Origin: Paenibacillus sp. 453mf
Lineage (GTDB): Bacteria; Bacillota; Bacilli; Paenibacillales; Paenibacillaceae
Direction: 5' to 3'
DNA length: 64,000 nt
Assembly: GCF_900116105.1 (NCBI RefSeq)
Contig: NZ_FPAC01000001.1
Span: 1,106,862-1,170,861 of the forward strand
Under the pieces are notes generated by a model. It ran no database searches. It worked only from the letters and a program-made list of their open reading frames with translations, and had not been told where the DNA came from. Below, in pieces: positions 60,578 to 64,000 of the stretch; position 1 is the stretch's first letter; every line of letters begins with the position of its first letter. A program made the translations under genes and the position numbers.

Positions 60578-62005
60578 ATGCATATAAAGAAAAGCTGGGC
60601 TGTATTTCTTTCTATATTGCTAATTAGCACGCTTATACCTTCTAATATGAAGAAAATGGAGGCGGCTCCCATTATATTTGAAGCGGAAGATGGATTATTG
60701 AATGGTGTTGATGTGATGACGCAATTTCAAGGCTACTCTGGTACCGGGTATGTAGGAGGATTTGATGCACAGAGTGATAAGCTGAGTGTACAAGTGACCG
60801 TCCCAGATACGGGTCTCTACAATTTAAGTATAGGATATCAGGCCCCGCACGGAGCGAAGAATACGAGTCTTGTCGTGGGAGATACAGCGCAAGGTGAGAT
60901 TACGCTTCATGAAACAACCAATTTCAGTGAAGTGGATGCAGGTAAAATTATGCTACAAGCAGGTTCAACTCAGATCAGCTTCATCAGTAACTGGGGCTGG
61001 TATTACATTGACTATGTGCGGCTGGAGAGAGCGATTGATCCGCCTCCGCATCAAATCAATGCATCACTAGTCAATCCAGATGCCAGCAGTGAGGCTCAGT
61101 TGCTCTACAATTATTTGAGATCAGAGTATGGACAGCACATTCTGTCAGGACAGCAAACGCTGGCCGATGCCAACTGGATTCATAGTACGCTTGGCAAAAA
61201 GCCGGCTGTACTAGGACTTGATCTAATGGATTATTCACCTTCAAGAACAGAGAGGGGAACGGTGTCAACGGATATTGAGCATGCGATCGAGTGGGATGCT
61301 GGGGGTGGTATCGTAACCTTTGCATGGCATTGGAATGCTCCAAAAGATCTGATTGATCAACCTGGCAAGGAATGGTGGAGAGGGTTCTATACGGAAGCAA
61401 CCACTTTTGATATTGAATATGCCATGTCACACCCCGAATCCCAGGATTACCAGCTGCTCATTCGCGACATGGATGCGATTGCTGTACAGCTCAAGAGACT
61501 TCAGCAAGAGGATATCCCAGTGCTGTGGAGACCGCTGCATGAGGCGGAAGGCGGATGGTTCTGGTGGGGCGCCAAAGGTCCGGAACCTGCCAAGGAGCTG
61601 TACCAGCTAATGTATGATCGATTCACGAACTTCCACGGACTTGATAATCTGATATGGGTATGGAATTCAGAGAATCCGGCATGGTACCCAGGTAATCCAT
61701 ATGTTGATATTATTAGCGTTGACAGCTATCCAGGTGCTGGTAATTATGGACCGGTAAGCAGCCGCTACGAGAATCTGAAGACGTTGGTGAACGATCAGAA
61801 GATCATTGCTCTGACTGAAAATGGGCCTATTCCCGATCCGGATCTGCTGCAGGCATATCATGCAGACTGGAGCTGGTTTGTTACTTGGTCCGGGGAGTTC
61901 ATTAGAGATGGTGTGCAGAATAGTACACAGCATTTGACGAAGGTATATAACAGTCCATATGTCATTACGCTGGATGAACTGCCGGATTGGAAAAATGAGT
62001 ATTAA
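60578..62005 (+). CDS. secreted CBM35-GH26 beta-mannanase
   Basis: At 475 residues it has a signal peptide (residues 5-28), a CBM35-like module at about 30-150 (FEAEDGLLNGVDV, FSEVDAGKIMLQAGSTQISF, WGWYYIDYVRLE) and a GH26 catalytic barrel. The acid/base Glu is in WRPLHEAEGGWFWWG near 321 and the nucleophile Glu in ALTENGPIPD near 412. It would cut beta-1,4-mannan outside the cell, feeding the upstream importer and GH2. A strong AAGGAGGATC site precedes the ATG. Confidence 0.92.
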   Translation: MHIKKSWAVFLSILLISTLIPSNMKKMEAAPIIFEAEDGLLNGVDVMTQFQGYSGTGYVGGFDAQSDKLSVQVTVPDTGLYNLSIGYQAPHGAKNTSLVVGDTAQGEITLHETTNFSEVDAGKIMLQAGSTQISFISNWGWYYIDYVRLERAIDPPPHQINASLVNPDASSEAQLLYNYLRSEYGQHILSGQQTLADANWIHSTLGKKPAVLGLDLMDYSPSRTERGTVSTDIEHAIEWDAGGGIVTFAWHWNAPKDLIDQPGKEWWRGFYTEATTFDIEYAMSHPESQDYQLLIRDMDAIAVQLKRLQQEDIPVLWRPLHEAEGGWFWWGAKGPEPAKELYQLMYDRFTNFHGLDNLIWVWNSENPAWYPGNPYVDIISVDSYPGAGNYGPVSSRYENLKTLVNDQKIIALTENGPIPDPDLLQAYHADWSWFVTWSGEFIRDGVQNSTQHLTKVYNSPYVITLDELPDWKNEY

Positions 62006-62199
62006 AAATATCTCTATACGGTATAAACAGCGAGAAAAATCACAAAACCATGGATAAAAAGAGTATTTTCATTACAAATTGATGAACTTTCCCGTTTCAA
62101 TCCTGGCTCTAAATATGTTAACCTTAGGTATAGGTTTTTTGAAAGCCCTCTCATTATTTTAGCAAACGGTTTCATTTCAAAGTAGAGGAGATGCGATAT

Positions 62200-62724
62200 A
62201 TGCCTAAGACACCCTTATTTATCGTAACAGGCGCAAGCTGTGTTGGAAAATCATCGGTTGTTCCTTATCTGCGAAGTTTACTTCCTGAGTTTGTTATTCT
62301 TGACATGCATCCAGAGGAGAGCCTGGATTCTTCTTTGTCATTAGGACCTGTGCTGCATATGGCTTATCAAATTTCAATGAATAATCGTGGCACGGTGCTT
62401 GTGGGTACCTTGACTCCGGAGGATGTAATAGAGAGCGGCTGCAGAGAGCTATTTAGCCAGGTGTATTTTATGAATCTGCATTGCAATGATGAAATAAGAG
62501 AACATAGACTTAGGGATCGAGGAGCGACTCAGGAAATGATATGGAGCAATACAAGACTGGCACACCGGCTGCTCCACAGCGAGAATTTCACATTCAGCCC
62601 TCCAATATCGACGATCGATACGACTGCCTACTCCCCTGAAGAAGCAGGCAAGCTTATTCGCAAGTGGGTAAGAAATTACTGGAGTTCACGTTATCCTTTA
62701 GAAATACGGGCATACACGAATTAA
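62200..62724 (+). CDS. P-loop nucleotide kinase-like protein
   Basis: This 174-residue protein has a Walker A GASCVGKSS at 11-19 and a helical lid with the arginine-rich LRDRGATQEMIWSNTRLAHR near 108. This layout is that of small AAA/uridylate-kinase-like P-loop proteins; the phosphate acceptor is unknown. ATG 62200 fits the GAGGAG site better than ATG 62191. It ends at a strong terminator. Confidence 0.7.
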   Translation: MPKTPLFIVTGASCVGKSSVVPYLRSLLPEFVILDMHPEESLDSSLSLGPVLHMAYQISMNNRGTVLVGTLTPEDVIESGCRELFSQVYFMNLHCNDEIREHRLRDRGATQEMIWSNTRLAHRLLHSENFTFSPPISTIDTTAYSPEEAGKLIRKWVRNYWSSRYPLEIRAYTN

Positions 62725-62750
62725 CGCTAGAGTTTACGTAACATATTAAG

Positions 62751-62786
62751 CAAACGGTAGCGATTCGCTATCGTTTGTTTTTTTAG
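62751..62786 (+). terminator. rho-independent terminator
   Basis: CAAACGGTAGCG and CGCTATCGTTTG (one mismatch) form a stem around ATT, followed by seven T. Confidence 0.88.
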
Positions 62787-62865
62787 TATAGTAACCCTAT
62801 TAAAAAAGGCATATAATCAATAATAATGACATCGTAAGCTTTAAATTCTGATTGTGAGGTTGATT

Positions 62866-63396
62866 ATGTCGATGATTCTTGAGAGACTGGATTCAGAGGA
62901 AACACTCGAACAATGGAAAGAAGCTTTTGAGCGCCACAAAATCGTACGTACTGACTCATTCTATGAACAATGTCTGCATGAGAATAAAATTGGCCTTAGG
63001 GTCACACTTCTTGTGTATCTGGACGAGCAAATCCTTGCTGGCTGTGCACATTTGAAGTTTGAATCGGATTATTTGTATTTCAGAGCACAAGGTATACCTG
63101 AAATTAATGATGTGAACATTTTTCCTGAATTCCGGAGAAGAGGGATCGGCAATCAGCTGATCGAAGAGTTTGAAAGTATTGCTGCCTATAACTCCTATGA
63201 CAGCATTGGGATCGGCATGGGGCTTTATAAGGATTTTGGGGCTGCCCAGCGCATTTATTGCAAGAGAGGTTATATTCCTGATGGGAATGGTCTGATGAAT
63301 CATAATCGGGAAGTTGCTGTTGGTGATCAGGTGCAGGTGAATGATGATTTGCTGCTCTATTTTGTTAAAGAATTGGGATATACTGCCCCTAAGTGA
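62866..63396 (+). CDS. GNAT-family N-acetyltransferase
   Basis: This 176-residue protein has the acetyl-CoA-binding turn INDVNIFPEFRRRGIGNQLI near 87-106 and the later GMGLYKDFGAAQRIYCKRGY of GNAT enzymes. The substrate is unknown. ATG 62866 is placed behind GAGGTTG; a GTG at 62854 is also in frame. It is a single gene between terminators. Confidence 0.82.
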   Translation: MSMILERLDSEETLEQWKEAFERHKIVRTDSFYEQCLHENKIGLRVTLLVYLDEQILAGCAHLKFESDYLYFRAQGIPEINDVNIFPEFRRRGIGNQLIEEFESIAAYNSYDSIGIGMGLYKDFGAAQRIYCKRGYIPDGNGLMNHNREVAVGDQVQVNDDLLLYFVKELGYTAPK

Positions 63397-63421
63397 TAGA
63401 ATTGAATTACATACTCGTCAG

Positions 63422-63455
63422 GACCGTATTAGCAGTTTAGGTTACGGTCTTTTTT
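63422..63455 (+). terminator. rho-independent terminator
   Basis: GACCGTA and TACGGTC stem around a 14-base loop, followed by TTTTTG. Confidence 0.75.
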
Positions 63456-63497
63456 GTTTTATCTCTAGATAAGGGAAGATTAGTGGGAGGACTACAT

Positions 63498-63998
63498 ATG
63501 GAGATTAGAGAGGTACAGGTACAAGATGCAGAACAGCTGCTCAAGCTGAATCAGGAGCTGGACCGGGAGACGAAATTCATGCTGTATGAGCCGGGTGAAA
63601 GACTTGCTACGTTGGAAACCCAGACCAAGCGTATAAAGGGTATGCTGGATTCAGGTCACTCTACAATGCTTCTGGCAGTGAATGAAGAAGGCAGTGTGAT
63701 TGGACAGCTTGGCATCATTGGCTCTGAACTGCAGCGCAAGAAGCACGTCGTATACATTGTCATTGGCATCTTACAGCATTATACCGGCCAAGGTGTCGGC
63801 ACGAAGCTGTTTCAGGCGATGGAGGAATGGTGCAGGCTGCACAGGATTCACCGGATCGAGCTGACTGTAATGGCTCATAATGAAGCTGCGGTAGGCCTGT
63901 ATCAGAAGATGGGATTTGAAATCGAGGGCAAGAAACACCATTCATTGTTCGTGGATGGACAGTACGTAGATGAATTGTTTATGGCTAAAATGGTCTGA
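63498..63998 (+). CDS. GNAT-family N-acetyltransferase
   Basis: This 166-residue protein has the GNAT core YIVIGILQHYTGQGVGTKLF near 92-111 and the RimI-like ending ELTVMAHNEAAVGLYQKMGF plus EGKKHHSLFVDGQYVDELFM. Relatives include spermidine/protein acetyltransferases. ATG 63498 is set by GGGAGG; the in-frame GTG at 63483 overlaps that site. Its stop lies two bases before the window end. Confidence 0.85.
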   Translation: MEIREVQVQDAEQLLKLNQELDRETKFMLYEPGERLATLETQTKRIKGMLDSGHSTMLLAVNEEGSVIGQLGIIGSELQRKKHVVYIVIGILQHYTGQGVGTKLFQAMEEWCRLHRIHRIELTVMAHNEAAVGLYQKMGFEIEGKKHHSLFVDGQYVDELFMAKMV

Positions 63999-64000
63999 TG

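Noticed and set aside
1..64000. rRNA and tRNA genes
   Set aside because: No tRNA-like cloverleaf with CCA/TTCGA features or rRNA-like conserved stretch was noticed by eye; a covariance-model scan would be needed to exclude them fully.

Overview
This window looks like chromosome from a Paenibacillus-like member of the Bacillota. The signs are strong AAGGAGG-type ribosome sites, an S-layer-homology (SLH) protein, YjcZ-, YteA-, DUF3243- and YflT-type proteins, a homologue of the Bacillus replication termination protein Rtp, and a carbohydrate importer of the DUF5696/NHL/YIP1 type that is common in Paenibacillus. Most genes lie on the + strand. I saw no rRNA, tRNA, CRISPR array or transposase.

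Region 1 (1-23.4 kb) is ordinary chromosome. It holds a PP2C-like phosphatase, a short-chain dehydrogenase, HrpB helicase, a general stress protein behind a sigma-B-like promoter, and the Rtp homologue with a repeat-rich upstream region. Then come MocA-type sugar oxidoreductases with a sugar isomerase and an AraC regulator, an acyl-ACP thioesterase, a nitroreductase, an SLH-GH18 wall enzyme, two thioredoxin-reductase-like flavoproteins, a 40-residue YjcZ-like gene and a LysR regulator.

Region 2 (about 23.46-34.06 kb) is an AT-rich island sitting inside an EamA transporter gene: the first about 22 codons are at 23398 and the middle of the same protein resumes near 34070. Much of the island is decaying: a frameshifted phosphodiester-glycosidase-like gene, a frameshifted SRA/HNH endonuclease, a MutT-like gene with a stop at codon 3, a NACHT/STAND NTPase broken by at least four frameshifts, and a helicase C-terminal fragment. 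Other parts look alive and coordinated. Two paralogous phosphodiester-glycosidase cassettes share a nearly identical promoter plus 57-base 5' leader hairpin. A pair of ribbon-helix-helix proteins lies beside a 3 x 67 bp tandem repeat. One operator family (ATATTGCGT ... CGCTATATA) recurs before several island genes. This is the best candidate in the window for an undescribed system.

Region 3 (34.7-41.8 kb) is a catabolic operon: amidohydrolase, DgaE-like PLP ammonia lyase, DgaF-like KDGP aldolase, PfkB sugar kinase and GntR regulator, followed by two LacI-type paralogues.

Region 4 (42-62 kb) is a beta-mannan/beta-glucan utilisation locus. It has a solute-binding lipoprotein, a 981-residue fusion of carbohydrate-binding-like modules with a second solute-binding domain, two permease pairs, NHL/TPR, YIP1 and DUF5696 accessory proteins, GH2 beta-mannosidase, cytoplasmic GH9 and secreted CBM35-GH26 mannanase. 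The likely flow is that the secreted mannanase cuts polymer, the composite importer brings in oligosaccharides using an ATPase encoded elsewhere, and GH2 and GH9 finish them in the cytoplasm. TTTTGTTATC-like boxes link the second LacI gene, the importer, GH2 and GH9. Region 5 (62-64 kb) holds a P-loop kinase-like protein and two GNAT acetyltransferases.
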